Assembly (NCBI RefSeq): GCF_032586155.1
Contig: NZ_JAWHTC010000001.1
Span: 682,001-746,000 of the forward strand
Source: JAWHTC01 sp032586155
GTDB lineage: Bacteria > Pseudomonadota > Alphaproteobacteria > Rhodobacterales > Rhodobacteraceae
Length of the DNA: 64,000 nucleotides
Direction of reading: 5' to 3'
This document shows positions 17,193-25,955 of the stretch, piece after piece. Positions within the stretch are counted from its first letter, which is position 1; each line of letters opens with the position of its first letter. The translations under genes were made by a program, and so were the position numbers. A model generated the notes under the pieces. It was not told the DNA's origin, made no database searches, and saw nothing but the letters and a program-made list of their open reading frames with translations.

Positions 17193-18161
17193 ATGCGTCT
17201 GAGACTTGTACCCAAGAACACCAAATGGGACTTTTTCGACTGGTCCGGCGTTACGCTTGGGGCGTCGGTTCTCGCGGTGATAGCATCGGTGGTGCTGGCT
17301 GTGTTGGTGGGGCTCAACTTCGGCATCGATTTTCGCGGCGGGACGATGATCCGCACCGAAAGCGCGCAGCCGATCGATATTGGAGACTACCGTGATGCGA
17401 TTGCGCCGCTTGATCTGGGTGACGTGACCATCACTGAAGTATTCGATCCCAATTTCGATGCAGATCAGAACGTGGCCTTGATCCGGATTCAGGCCCAGGA
17501 GGGCGGCGAGAGTGTATCAGCCGAACTAACCGAGGCGGTCGAAGCCGGCTTGAAGACCGTGGCGCCGGACATCCGTTTTGTCGGGGTCGAATCGGTGAGC
17601 CCGAAAGTATCGGGAGAATTGATCATGACCGCGGTTTACGCGGTGCTGATGGCGATTGCTGCCGTGCTGGTCTATATCTGGCTGCGCTTTGAGTGGCAGT
17701 TCGCGGTGGGCGCCGTAGCGGCGCTTGTGCATGACGTGGTAATCACCATCGGGGTGTTCTCGATCCTGCAGATTCGGTTCGACCTGGCGATCATCGCGGC
17801 GCTTCTGACCATTGTTGGTTACTCTCTCAACGATACCGTGGTCGTTTTCGACCGGGTGCGCGAGAACCTGCGTAAATACAAGAAGATGGACCTCAAGGAG
17901 GTTCTGAACCTGTCGATCAACGAGACCCTGAGCCGAACGGTGATGACCTCGGTCACCACGCTTTTGGCGCTGGGTTCACTCTATGTGCTGGGCGGCGACG
18001 TGATCCGCGGTTTCGTCTTCGCGATGATCATGGGTGTAGTGATCGGGACCTATTCGTCGGTCTTCGTGGCCTCGGTCATCCTGCTGCGGCTTGGAGTCAA
18101 GCGGGACTGGTCCAAGACAGATGGCGGCGCGGGCACGCAATTTGCCAACATCGATGCCTGA
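17193..18161 (+). CDS. secF: Protein translocase subunit SecF
   Basis: A 322-aa partner of SecD. TM1 is at about residues 22-45, followed by NFGIDFRGGTMI (the SecF periplasmic signature) and five C-terminal helices containing GYSLNDTVVVFDRVREN. The ribosome site GGAGGTATAAGCC lies between secD and secF. The stop codon overlaps the next start by one base (TGATG), so expression of the downstream TauE-type gene is coupled. Confidence 0.96.
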   Translation: MRLRLVPKNTKWDFFDWSGVTLGASVLAVIASVVLAVLVGLNFGIDFRGGTMIRTESAQPIDIGDYRDAIAPLDLGDVTITEVFDPNFDADQNVALIRIQAQEGGESVSAELTEAVEAGLKTVAPDIRFVGVESVSPKVSGELIMTAVYAVLMAIAAVLVYIWLRFEWQFAVGAVAALVHDVVITIGVFSILQIRFDLAIIAALLTIVGYSLNDTVVVFDRVRENLRKYKKMDLKEVLNLSINETLSRTVMTSVTTLLALGSLYVLGGDVIRGFVFAMIMGVVIGTYSSVFVASVILLRLGVKRDWSKTDGGAGTQFANIDA

Positions 18162-18919
18162 TGGCTGAGGCGCTGACCCAGGCGCTGGCCATTCCCGGCA
18201 TCGCCTGGGTCTTTGTCGCCGCCTTTGTATCAGGGATCGTGCGCGGTTTTGCCGGTTTTGGCACCGCGATGATCTTCCTGCCGGTGGCAGCGCAGGTGCT
18301 GGAGCCGATCTGGGCCGTGACCGTATTGGCGGTGATGGACATGATCGGGCCGCTTCCCGCCATTCCACGGGCTTTGAAAGACGGGCATCCGCGGGACCTG
18401 TTGCGATTGGCGGTCGGTGCCATGTTGGCCTTGCCCTTGGGATTGGCCGTACTGTTCGCGGTCGACCCATCGGTGTTCAAGGTGGCGGTGTCGCTGTTAA
18501 GTCTGGGTCTTCTGGCGGCGCTGATCTCGGGGCTGCGCTATCGCGGCGAACTGACCAAACCCATGGTCTATGGCACCGGGGCAATGGCGGGGTTCCTGGG
18601 CGGCGCTGTGGCTATTCCAGGGCCGCCGGTGATCCTTTTGTACATGGCAAGCCCGCATCCGGCGCAGGTGGTGCGGGCCAACAACACCGTGTTCCTGTTC
18701 AGCTATGACATTCTGATGCTGATCGGGTTGGCGATTGGTGGCAAGCTTCTGGTCGGGTCGGTTGTGCTTGGCCTGATCACCGCCTTGCCCTATCTGGCAG
18801 GCAACCTGACCGGCGGCTGGCTGTTCCGGCCGGGGTTGGAACGGGTCTATCGCTGGGTCGCCTATGCAATCATTGCCACCTCGGCCCTGTCGGGGTTGTG
18901 GTCGGTTATCGGAGGATAA
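18161..18919 (+). CDS. TauE/SafE-family membrane carrier
   Basis: A 252-aa polytopic protein of about eight helices with the family's internal repeat: FVSGIVRGFAGFGTAMIFLP near residue 25 and a matching GAMAGFLGGAVAIPGPPVIL near 140. TauE/SafE proteins move sulfite, sulfonates or related organic anions; which one here is not deducible. Its coupling to secF is unusual in function and probably reflects operon packing. Confidence 0.85.
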   Translation: MAEALTQALAIPGIAWVFVAAFVSGIVRGFAGFGTAMIFLPVAAQVLEPIWAVTVLAVMDMIGPLPAIPRALKDGHPRDLLRLAVGAMLALPLGLAVLFAVDPSVFKVAVSLLSLGLLAALISGLRYRGELTKPMVYGTGAMAGFLGGAVAIPGPPVILLYMASPHPAQVVRANNTVFLFSYDILMLIGLAIGGKLLVGSVVLGLITALPYLAGNLTGGWLFRPGLERVYRWVAYAIIATSALSGLWSVIGG

Positions 18920-18924
18920 AGCGG

Positions 18925-19278
18925 ATGCAGATCAACGAGATCGAAATGGGTGGGTTGAAACCCATTGAAGGCTATGGGCCGGGGTTTTTCCGCGTTGGCG
19001 GCGAAGTGCTGCAAGGCCCGGTTCTGGTCACTCCCGAAGGGCCCGGGGGCTGGAATGGCCTGGAAGATCGGGAGACCGTTTTGGCGCTCGCCGGAGAGAT
19101 CGATGTGATCCTGTTTGGCATGGGCGAAGAGATTGCGCTCTTGCCCGGTGATTTACGCGAGGCCATTGAAAGGGCCGGCATGGGGGCGGAAGTCATGAGT
19201 ACATCTGCGGCCTGCCGGACCTGGAATATCCTGGCCGCCGAGGGACGGCGTGTGGCGCTGGCGGCGGTGCCGATCTGA
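18925..19278 (+). CDS. Mth938-like (DUF498, NDUFAF3-type) protein
   Basis: A 117-aa small globular protein starting at ATG 18925, with GGAGG at 18911-18915. The GYGPGFFRVGGE opening, the DVILFGMGEE strand, and the MSTSAACRTWNIL segment are typical of the Mth938 domain shared with the human complex I assembly factor NDUFAF3. The biochemical role in bacteria is unknown. It commonly follows secDF in alphaproteobacteria, and here it is 6 bases beyond the carrier gene. Confidence 0.85.
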   Translation: MQINEIEMGGLKPIEGYGPGFFRVGGEVLQGPVLVTPEGPGGWNGLEDRETVLALAGEIDVILFGMGEEIALLPGDLREAIERAGMGAEVMSTSAACRTWNILAAEGRRVALAAVPI

Positions 19279-19347
19279 CCTGACGTGGGTCAAGGCGCGG
19301 CAAGAAGATGGGTTTAGTCTGGGCGAAGCTTGGGATAAGGCGGACGC

Positions 19348-19965
19348 ATGGTACTTGAGGTCACGGATCTGGCGGTTGCGCGGGGCGGCATTCCCGTTCT
19401 GGAGGGGCTGAGTTTTCGGCTCGAACCGGGGCGGGCGTTGATTTTGCGCGGGCCCAATGGGATTGGCAAGACGACCCTGCTCAGGACTATTGCCGGGTTG
19501 CAGCCTGCCTTGAAGGGCACGATCGGGCTGGACCGCGAGGCGATGGCCTATGCCGCCCACGCGGACGGGATCAAATCAACCCTGAGCGTCGAGGAAAACC
19601 TGGCGTTTTGGGCCAGTGTGTTTGGCACCGGGAGCATTTCCGGTGCATTGAACGGATTTGCCTTGAACGAGTTGAAGCGGCGTCCTGCGGGCGCGTTGTC
19701 TGCCGGGCAGAAGCGCCGGCTTGGCCTGGCGCGTTTGCTTGTGACCGGGCGGCCGGTCTGGGTGCTGGACGAACCGACGGTGTCTCTTGACGTGGAGGCG
19801 GTGGCGATGTTCGGTGCCGCCATCCGGGCGCATCTCGCGGATGGTGGCATGGCGCTAATTGCGACCCATATCGACCTCGGTCTGGATGAGGCCGAGGTTT
19901 TCGACGTGGGGCCGTTCAAGGCCAAGGCCCCGGCGCCGGAGAATTTCGACGAGGTATTCCTGTGA
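19348..19965 (+). CDS. ccmA: Cytochrome c maturation ABC ATPase CcmA
   Basis: A 205-aa ABC ATPase. Walker A is GPNGIGKTT near residue 33, the signature region LSAGQKRRLGLARL, and Walker B VWVLDEPTVSLD. It powers release of holo-CcmE from the CcmABCD complex, where heme is loaded on CcmE for delivery to apocytochrome c. It overlaps ccmB by 4 bases (GTGA). Confidence 0.93.
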   Translation: MVLEVTDLAVARGGIPVLEGLSFRLEPGRALILRGPNGIGKTTLLRTIAGLQPALKGTIGLDREAMAYAAHADGIKSTLSVEENLAFWASVFGTGSISGALNGFALNELKRRPAGALSAGQKRRLGLARLLVTGRPVWVLDEPTVSLDVEAVAMFGAAIRAHLADGGMALIATHIDLGLDEAEVFDVGPFKAKAPAPENFDEVFL

Positions 19966-20618
19966 TCGCGCTTCTGATTCGCGACTTGCGGCTGGCCATT
20001 CGTGCCGGCGGGGGCTTTGGCCTTGGCCTTGCGTTCTTTCTGATCGTGGTGGTGCTGGTGCCGTTTGGTGTCGGGCCGGAAACCGGACTGTTGGCGCGGA
20101 TTGCGCCGGGGATTTTGTGGTTGGGTGCTCTCTTGGCCTGCCTGTTGTCGCTGGATCGAATCTTTGCGCTCGATTGGGAAGATGGCTCACTGGATCTGGT
20201 GGCGACCTCGCCCTTGCCGCTGGAGGGGATCGTTTCGATCAAAGCGTTGGCGCATTGGCTGACCACCGGCCTGCCGCTGGTGGTGGCGACTCCGTTGTTC
20301 GGATTGCTGTTGAGTCTGCCGGTGGCGGGCTATGTGCCGATGGTGTTGTCGCTGCTTATTGGCACGCCCGCGCTGAGTGTGATTGGAACCTTTGGCGCGG
20401 CGCTGACCGTGGGGTTGAAGCGCGGTGGGCTATTGTTGAGCCTGTTGGTATTGCCGCTCTACGTCCCGACACTGATTTTCGGCGCCGAGATGGCGCGGCG
20501 TGGAGCCGAGGGGCTGGAGACGACCACGCCCATGATGATGCTGGCGGGGATCAGTTTTGGGGTGATGGCGTTGCTGCCCTTTGCTTCTGCTGCGGTGTTG
20601 CGGGTGAACCTGCGCTGA
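19962..20618 (+). CDS. ccmB: Heme exporter subunit CcmB
   Basis: A 218-aa integral membrane protein with six predicted helices and no soluble domain. The start is GTG inside the ccmA stop. Conserved features include LFALDWEDGSLD-like sequence near residue 70 and GTFGAALTVGLKRGGLLLSLLVLPLYVP near 145, both typical of CcmB. Membrane partner of CcmA. Unlike the usual order, ccmC does not follow directly; a radical SAM gene intervenes. Confidence 0.93.
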   Translation: MIALLIRDLRLAIRAGGGFGLGLAFFLIVVVLVPFGVGPETGLLARIAPGILWLGALLACLLSLDRIFALDWEDGSLDLVATSPLPLEGIVSIKALAHWLTTGLPLVVATPLFGLLLSLPVAGYVPMVLSLLIGTPALSVIGTFGAALTVGLKRGGLLLSLLVLPLYVPTLIFGAEMARRGAEGLETTTPMMMLAGISFGVMALLPFASAAVLRVNLR

Positions 20619-20681
20619 AGCGTTTGGTTTGACGACATGAGCAAGGGTCCAGCCGATGGCCCTTACGCACCAAATGTGCAC

Positions 20682-20719
20682 CGCGCCCCCCGGTAAATCC
20701 TCAGTCAGATGAAGGGGCG
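20682..20719 (+). repeat. Degenerate palindromic intergenic repeat, family A, copy 2
   Basis: CCCCCCGGTAAATCCTCAGT followed by CAGATGAAGGGG matches the second half of the family A element at 36766-36797, but the leading hairpin is not preserved. It lies in the 155-base gap between ccmB and the radical SAM gene. Confidence 0.4.
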
Positions 20720-20773
20720 AGCGGTTTTGCAATTTGGCGTGGCGTACCTAGATTGAGGGGAGGAGACAGCCCC

Positions 20774-21859
20774 ATGAGCAATGTTGCACGATATTGGCGG
20801 ATGGATGAGGACGGGCGGATCGTCTGTGAGCTTTGCCCGAGATTCTGTGCGCTGCGCGAAGGACAGCGAGGCATGTGTTTCGTGCGGATGCGCAAAGACG
20901 ACCAGTTGATCCTGGATACCTACGGACGCTCATCCGGGTTCTGCATTGATCCGATCGAAAAGAAGCCGCTAAGCCATTTTCTACCGGGGACACCAGTGCT
21001 GAGTTTCGGCACGGCTGGCTGCAATCTGGCCTGCAAATTCTGCCAGAACCACGAGATGTCGACGAGCCGCGACACGGACATGCTGAGCCAGGAGGCGAGC
21101 GCCGAGTTGATTGCGTCCTATGCTGCGAATGCCGGGTGTCGGTCAGTCGCGTACACTTACAATGATCCGGTGATTTTCCTGGAATACGCGGTGGACATTG
21201 CCGAGGCTTGCCGGGTGCGCGGGGTAAAAAACGTGGCAGTGACGGCCGGTTACATAAGCGAGGCGGCGCGGCCCGAGTTTTTCCATGCGATGGATGCAGC
21301 CAATATCGATCTGAAAGGCTTTACCGAGCGGTTCTACAGGAAGCTGACCGGGGCGGAGATGGCGCCGGTGCTTGATAGTATCGCCTATGCGGTGAACGAG
21401 ACTGGCTGCTGGGTCGAACTGACCGTGTTGCTGATTCCAGGTGAGAATGACAGCCCTGGCGAAATTGCCGGGATGTGCCGCTGGGTGGTGGAGAATTGCG
21501 GGTCGGACGTGCCGGTACATTTCACCGCCTTCACGCCGCAACACAGGTTGATGGACCGGGACAAGACGCCGGTGGACAGCCTGCTCAGGGCGCGGGCAAT
21601 TGCCAAAGACATCGGGGTGAACCACGCCTATATCGGCAATGTGCATCACGTGGAGGCGCAGTCGAGCTATTGCACGGGCTGTGGCAAAAGGGTGATAGAG
21701 CGTGACTGGCATTTGCTGTCGGATTGGCAGTTGGACGGGCAAGGGCGCTGCAAAGCTTGTGGCATGCAGATGCCCGGTGTGTTTGATGGCCCGCCGGGCG
21801 ATTGGGGGCGCAAGAGGCGGCCAGTGCGATTGGTGGACAACGACGCTGTTGCCCGGTGA
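20774..21859 (+). CDS. amrS: AmrS-type radical SAM enzyme (AmmeMemoRadiSam family), orphan
   Basis: A 361-aa protein starting at ATG 20774 (GGAGGAGA upstream). The radical SAM cluster motif CNLACKFC is near residue 80. An N-terminal cysteine set (CELCPRFC, then MC) and a C-terminal zinc-ribbon-like pair (YCTGCG and CKACG) with IPGV-like ending match the AmmeMemoRadiSam radical SAM subfamily. Partners in the canonical system, AMMECR1 and Memo, are not in this window. The gene sits between ccmB and ccmC. Its substrate is unknown. Whether it takes part in cytochrome maturation is inference from position only. A pyruvate formate-lyase activase-like role is the main alternative. Confidence 0.85.
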   Translation: MSNVARYWRMDEDGRIVCELCPRFCALREGQRGMCFVRMRKDDQLILDTYGRSSGFCIDPIEKKPLSHFLPGTPVLSFGTAGCNLACKFCQNHEMSTSRDTDMLSQEASAELIASYAANAGCRSVAYTYNDPVIFLEYAVDIAEACRVRGVKNVAVTAGYISEAARPEFFHAMDAANIDLKGFTERFYRKLTGAEMAPVLDSIAYAVNETGCWVELTVLLIPGENDSPGEIAGMCRWVVENCGSDVPVHFTAFTPQHRLMDRDKTPVDSLLRARAIAKDIGVNHAYIGNVHHVEAQSSYCTGCGKRVIERDWHLLSDWQLDGQGRCKACGMQMPGVFDGPPGDWGRKRRPVRLVDNDAVAR

Positions 21860-21976
21860 TGGGATTGTGATCCGATCAGGGCTGGAAAACCGCGCCGATT
21901 TAAGGCAGATCAAGGCGGTGCTTGTCCGGCACGATAAACCGGACGGCAACATGATCAAAAATGTCAGGAATGGCGC

Positions 21977-22714
21977 ATGAATCTCAACGCGCTTTGGGAA
22001 TACGCGAACCCGCTGAAATTTATCCGGACGACGGAACGGGCCTTACCCTATTTCGCCGCCTTGGCGTTTGTCTGCCTTGTTGGCGGGCTGGTCTGGGGGT
22101 TCTTCTTTACCCCGGATGATTACCGCCAGGGGTCGACCGTCAAGATCTTCTACATCCACGTGCCAAGCGCGATGATGGCGATCAATGTCTGGGCGATGAT
22201 GCTGGTGACGTCACTGGTCTGGCTAGTGAGGCGTCACCATGTCAGCGCGCTGGCGGCGCGTGCCGCCGCCCCGATCGGGGCGACGATGACGGTGATTGCG
22301 CTGGCCACAGGGGCCATCTGGGGCCAACCGATGTGGGGCACCTGGTGGGCGTGGGATCCGCGGCTGACCTCGTTTCTGATCCTGTTCCTGTTCTATCTTG
22401 GTTACATGGCGCTGTGGTCGGCGATTGAGAATGACGATACGGCGGCGGACTTGACCAGCGTGCTGTGTCTGGTGGGGTCGGTCTTTGCAATCCTCAGCCG
22501 TTATGCGGTGAATTTCTGGAACCAGGGACTGCATCAGGGGGCGTCGCTGAGCCTCGACAACGAAGAAAACGTGGCGGATGTGTTCTGGTATCCGGCACTG
22601 GTAACGATTGCCGGGTTCGTGTTTCTGTTCATCGTTCTGGTAATCATTCGCACCAATACGGAAATTCGCGCCCGCCGGATGCGCGCGCTATTGGCACGGG
22701 AGCGCTTGGGATGA
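21977..22714 (+). CDS. ccmC: Heme handling protein CcmC
   Basis: A 245-aa membrane protein with six helices. The tryptophan-rich heme-handling motif WGQPMWGTWWAWDPRLTS lies at about residue 114, with flanking His in IHVPSA near 60. CcmC loads heme on CcmE. The stop overlaps the ccmD start by 4 bases. Confidence 0.95.
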   Translation: MNLNALWEYANPLKFIRTTERALPYFAALAFVCLVGGLVWGFFFTPDDYRQGSTVKIFYIHVPSAMMAINVWAMMLVTSLVWLVRRHHVSALAARAAAPIGATMTVIALATGAIWGQPMWGTWWAWDPRLTSFLILFLFYLGYMALWSAIENDDTAADLTSVLCLVGSVFAILSRYAVNFWNQGLHQGASLSLDNEENVADVFWYPALVTIAGFVFLFIVLVIIRTNTEIRARRMRALLARERLG

Positions 22715-22869
22715 TGCCGGATCTGGGAAAATACGCCGAGGCGGTTTTGACCTCGTATGCAGTGTCGCTGGGGCTGATCGCGGTGTTGATCTTCGCGTCG
22801 GTCATGCGGTCGCTCAAGGTCAAGGCCGAGCTTGAAGACGTTGAGACGCGGAGGTCGAACGATGGCTAA
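22711..22869 (+). CDS. ccmD: Small CcmD membrane protein
   Basis: A 52-aa protein (MMPDLGKYAEAVLTSYAVSL) with a single TM helix at about residues 11-30 and a charged cytoplasmic tail, the CcmD pattern. It overlaps ccmC by 4 bases and ccmG by 8 bases. CcmD stabilises the CcmABC complex and aids release of holo-CcmE. Confidence 0.92.
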   Translation: MMPDLGKYAEAVLTSYAVSLGLIAVLIFASVMRSLKVKAELEDVETRRSNDG

Positions 22870-23416
22870 GGTAAGTCCTTTGATGGTGGCGCCGCCGCTG
22901 GTTTTTGCAGCCCTTGCAGGGTTGTTTTTCTGGGGGATGGCACGCGAAGATGCCGATGTGTTGCCGTCGCAGTTGATCGGCAAGCCAGTGCCTCCGGTGG
23001 AACTGTCGCAGCTGGGGCCGACGCCCTTGCTGACCAATGAGGTGCTGGCCGAGCCTGGGGTGAAGCTGGTGAATTTCTGGGGCACCTGGTGTGTGGCTTG
23101 CCGGGCCGAGCACCCGACGCTGCTGTGGATGAGGGACAATCTGGATGTGCCGCTGCATGGGATCAATTTTGACGATACCACGGCGCGGGCGCTGGCCTAT
23201 CTGGAAGAGGATGGCAACCCGTTTGCGGCCCTGGGTGAGGCCAAGACGGCACGGACAAAGATTGACTGGGGCGTCTACGGCGCGCCCGAAACCTTCATCA
23301 TCGATGCCAATGGGATTGTGGTGTTGCGATGGGCCGGACCAATCACCAAACGGGTGCTGGAAAGCGATATCCTGCCGGCGATCGAAAAAGCCAAGGCGGC
23401 TGGCAGCGGAAGCTGA
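22862..23416 (+). CDS. ccmG: Thiol:disulfide interchange protein CcmG/DsbE
   Basis: A 184-aa membrane-anchored thioredoxin-fold protein starting at ATG 22862 inside the end of ccmD. The N-terminal anchor is at about residues 8-26; the active site WCVAC has Cys77 and Cys80. GVYGAPETFIID near residue 139 carries the cis-Pro. CcmG reduces the heme-binding cysteines of apocytochrome c. End of the ccm cluster in this window; ccmE, ccmF and ccmH are not here. Confidence 0.94.
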   Translation: MAKVSPLMVAPPLVFAALAGLFFWGMAREDADVLPSQLIGKPVPPVELSQLGPTPLLTNEVLAEPGVKLVNFWGTWCVACRAEHPTLLWMRDNLDVPLHGINFDDTTARALAYLEEDGNPFAALGEAKTARTKIDWGVYGAPETFIIDANGIVVLRWAGPITKRVLESDILPAIEKAKAAGSGS

Positions 23417-23455
23417 CCACGAGTTTTCACGGCAATGCGAGACCCGGCTGCGCAG

Positions 23456-24262
23456 TCAGCGTATCAGGTTGGGGCGGATGCGCAGCTTGCGGCGTTTTTC
23501 CTGCGGCAGGTGCCGATTGAGCCTGGCGTTGATCAATCCGAAAATCCCGATGATGCAGAGCGTCAGCAGGATGAAATACCCTGCCAGTATCGGGTAGGGG
23601 ATGAACGGGTTGAAAGTTTTGTCGGCGAAATAGTTGGCATAGTAGAGCGCATCGCCGCGTTGCTGCCAGGCCGGGAAGCCGGAGAAGAATACCAGCGTCG
23701 TGGCATGGAACAGGAAGATCGCCTCGTTTGTATAGGCGGGCCAGGCCAGCCGCATGGCGGTGGGCCAGATGATGCGGCGAAAGCGGGGATAGCCGGTGAA
23801 GCCATAGGCATCTGCCGCCTCGACATCGCCTTTGGGGACCGAGCGCAGGGCGCCGTAGAAGATCTCACCCGAATAGGCGGCGGTGTTGAAGAACAGCACC
23901 ACCAGCGCGCCCAGCCACGCAGCAGTGAAGGGGGTGAAGATCGGTGCGACCGACTTCAGGCTGAGAAACAGGAAATAGCCGAAGAAGAACTGCACGAAGA
24001 GTGGTGAGCCGCGGAAGATGAAGATGAACCATTCCGCCGGTTTGCGCAGCAGCGGGTTGTGTGTGCTTTTGGCAAGGGCCAGAGCGTTGGCGAGGAAGAA
24101 CCCGGCGGCGAGGGCCAAAACTCCGAAGTAGATGTTCCACAACAGCCCCGAGCCGATCAGGGTGAACTGTTGGCACAGGGTGAAATCGTCCTTGGGCAGC
24201 AGGCGTTCGCCATGGCCCAGACTGCGAAGACCGTAGTCCTGGATCGTTTGCCAGCAGCTCAT
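23456..24262 (-). CDS. Polar amino acid ABC permease (second subunit)
   Basis: A 268-aa inner-membrane permease of the HisM/ArtM/GlnP class, with five to six helices and the EAA loop EAADAYGFTGYPRFRRIIWPTAM. It overlaps the upstream permease by 4 bases. Together they should form a heterodimer with the ATPase and one of the binding proteins upstream. It is the last gene of the transcript and converges with ccmG. Confidence 0.9.
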   Translation of the reverse strand: MSCWQTIQDYGLRSLGHGERLLPKDDFTLCQQFTLIGSGLLWNIYFGVLALAAGFFLANALALAKSTHNPLLRKPAEWFIFIFRGSPLFVQFFFGYFLFLSLKSVAPIFTPFTAAWLGALVVLFFNTAAYSGEIFYGALRSVPKGDVEAADAYGFTGYPRFRRIIWPTAMRLAWPAYTNEAIFLFHATTLVFFSGFPAWQQRGDALYYANYFADKTFNPFIPYPILAGYFILLTLCIIGIFGLINARLNRHLPQEKRRKLRIRPNLIR

Positions 24263-25143
24263 GCGCCCGCCTTTCTCAGCGCTTCGCCGCCGGTGGTGGC
24301 CTGGCCGCGCGAGAGTTTCTGGGTGAGCCGCTCCAACGCGATTTCAGAGATGCGGGTAAAGATCAGGTAGAAGACCAGAAGCGCGAGGAAATACCACATG
24401 CGCCAGTCGCCATGGGCATAATCGCTGTAGCGTGCAAGCTTGGCGCCGCCCAACTCGCGGGCCCAGTAAACGATGTCTTCGACGCCCAGAAGGAACAGCA
24501 GCGGGGTGGCTTTGATCAAAACCATCCAGAGATTGGAGAGGCCCGGTAGGGCGTAGATCCACATCTGCGGCACGAGGATGCGCCAGAAGGCCTGGTGGTG
24601 GGTCATGCCATAGGCTTCGGCGGTTTCGATCTGGGCTCGTGGTACAGAGCGCATGGCGCCAAAAAGAACGTTGGCCGCGAAGGCGCCGAAGACGATAGCG
24701 AAGGTCAGGACCGCGAGCGAAAAGCCGTAGGTTTCATGCACCCATTGGGGCGAACTGCCCAGGGGGAGTTTCGCTGCATCACAGACGACGAAATCATTGC
24801 CCTGTCGGATTGGCTCGGTCCAGTCAGGGCATTTGACCTTGTGGCGGGTCCATTCGAACATCTGGTCCAGCGCGATAACGAAGAAGAGGAAGAAGGCGAT
24901 GTCAGGCACGCCGCGCACGATGGCTATATAGGTCTTGCCGATCCAAGACAGAGGGGCAAAGCGGGCGCGGGCGGACATGGCGCCGAGAAAGCCAAAGAGA
25001 AGCGCCGTGGGCGCCGTGATGGCAAGAAGCAGTAACACGGTGCCAAGCGACCAATAAAGCGACATGTGCTTGCCCGTGGTCAGGTAGCACGACAGCCATT
25101 TCAGGCCTTCTAGGGTTGTCGGATCGGCGCAGTAGGAAAACAT
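24259..25143 (-). CDS. Polar amino acid ABC permease (first subunit)
   Basis: A 294-aa permease of the same class, with EAA loop ETAEAYGMTHHQAFWRILVPQMW. An insertion of about 60 residues between the first helices (TRHKVKCPDWTEPIRQ, with two Cys) lies on the periplasmic side and is longer than in HisQ or ArtQ. A hairpin precedes the gene (25160-25185). Confidence 0.9.
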   Translation of the reverse strand: MFSYCADPTTLEGLKWLSCYLTTGKHMSLYWSLGTVLLLLAITAPTALLFGFLGAMSARARFAPLSWIGKTYIAIVRGVPDIAFFLFFVIALDQMFEWTRHKVKCPDWTEPIRQGNDFVVCDAAKLPLGSSPQWVHETYGFSLAVLTFAIVFGAFAANVLFGAMRSVPRAQIETAEAYGMTHHQAFWRILVPQMWIYALPGLSNLWMVLIKATPLLFLLGVEDIVYWARELGGAKLARYSDYAHGDWRMWYFLALLVFYLIFTRISEIALERLTQKLSRGQATTGGEALRKAGA

Positions 25144-25159
25144 GTGTGCTTTCGTGGAT

Positions 25160-25185
25160 TAGGGTGCACATGACTGCGCACCCTA
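25160..25185 (-). other. Intergenic stem-loop between binding protein and permease genes
   Basis: TAGGGTGC (25160-25167) pairs perfectly with GCACCCTA (25178-25185) around a 10-nt loop, in the 62 bases between the binding protein gene and the permease gene. No T-run follows. In such operons a stem-loop here protects the upstream mRNA segment and raises binding protein yield over permease; that role is inferred. Confidence 0.6.
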
Positions 25186-25205
25186 TGGTTTCTTTCAGGA
25201 TCGGA

Positions 25206-25919
25206 TTAGAAGCCCGGGCCGATTTCCCATTTGGCCAGCAGAGCGTTCAGCGTTCCGTCATCCTTCATCGACTGGATCGCCGCGTCGAACTTGGCTTTCA
25301 TCTCGCCATCGCTTTCGCGCACGCCCATGCCGACGCCGCCGCCGATCAGCTCTTCCTGCTCCATCAGCATCAGGTCGGCGTTTTCCTGCGCGATGGGCGA
25401 GAGATAGGCCTTGTCGGCGAGAACCGCGTCGGCCTCGCCATTGCGAACTGCGGCGATGGTTTCGTCTGGTGTGGCGAACTCGACCAGGGTGGCGCCCGAC
25501 GACGCGATGAAGGCGGCCTGGATCGTGTTGGTTTGCGCGGCTATGACGCCGCCCGCGATATCCGCGTCCATCGACAGGGCCATGTAGGCCGAGGGATCGG
25601 GCTGGGTGTAGTTCTGGGTGAAGTCGATCACCTCGTCACGCTCGGCGGTGATCGACATGCCGGCGATGATGGTGTCGTAGTTGCCCGATACGAGGTTGGG
25701 AATGATGCTGTCCCATTCGTTGGTGACCCATTCACAGGTCAGTTCGGCGCGTTTGCACAGCTCGTCGCCCAACTCGCGCTCGAAGCCGTCAACTTCGCCC
25801 GCGTCATTGATGAAGTTATACGGAGGGTAGGCGCCCTCGGTGCCCATGCGGACGGTATCGGCCATGGCCATTCCGGCGGTAAGCGCCAGGGCGGCGGTGG
25901 TCAGGATCAGTTTTTTCAT
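25206..25919 (-). CDS. Periplasmic amino acid binding protein 1
   Basis: A 237-aa family 3 solute-binding protein with a Sec signal (about residues 1-20, AGMAMADT) and the bilobed fold signature MGTEGAYPPYNFIND. LVSGNYDTIIAGMSITAERDEVIDF is the family motif. Cys41-type and other cysteines (CKRAELTCEW) suggest a disulfide, as in lysine/arginine/ornithine binding proteins. Specificity not determined. Confidence 0.9.
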   Translation of the reverse strand: MKKLILTTAALALTAGMAMADTVRMGTEGAYPPYNFINDAGEVDGFERELGDELCKRAELTCEWVTNEWDSIIPNLVSGNYDTIIAGMSITAERDEVIDFTQNYTQPDPSAYMALSMDADIAGGVIAAQTNTIQAAFIASSGATLVEFATPDETIAAVRNGEADAVLADKAYLSPIAQENADLMLMEQEELIGGGVGMGVRESDGEMKAKFDAAIQSMKDDGTLNALLAKWEIGPGF

Positions 25920-25955
25920 GTGATTGCTCCCTTGGTTTGATTGATTGGTAGTTAG

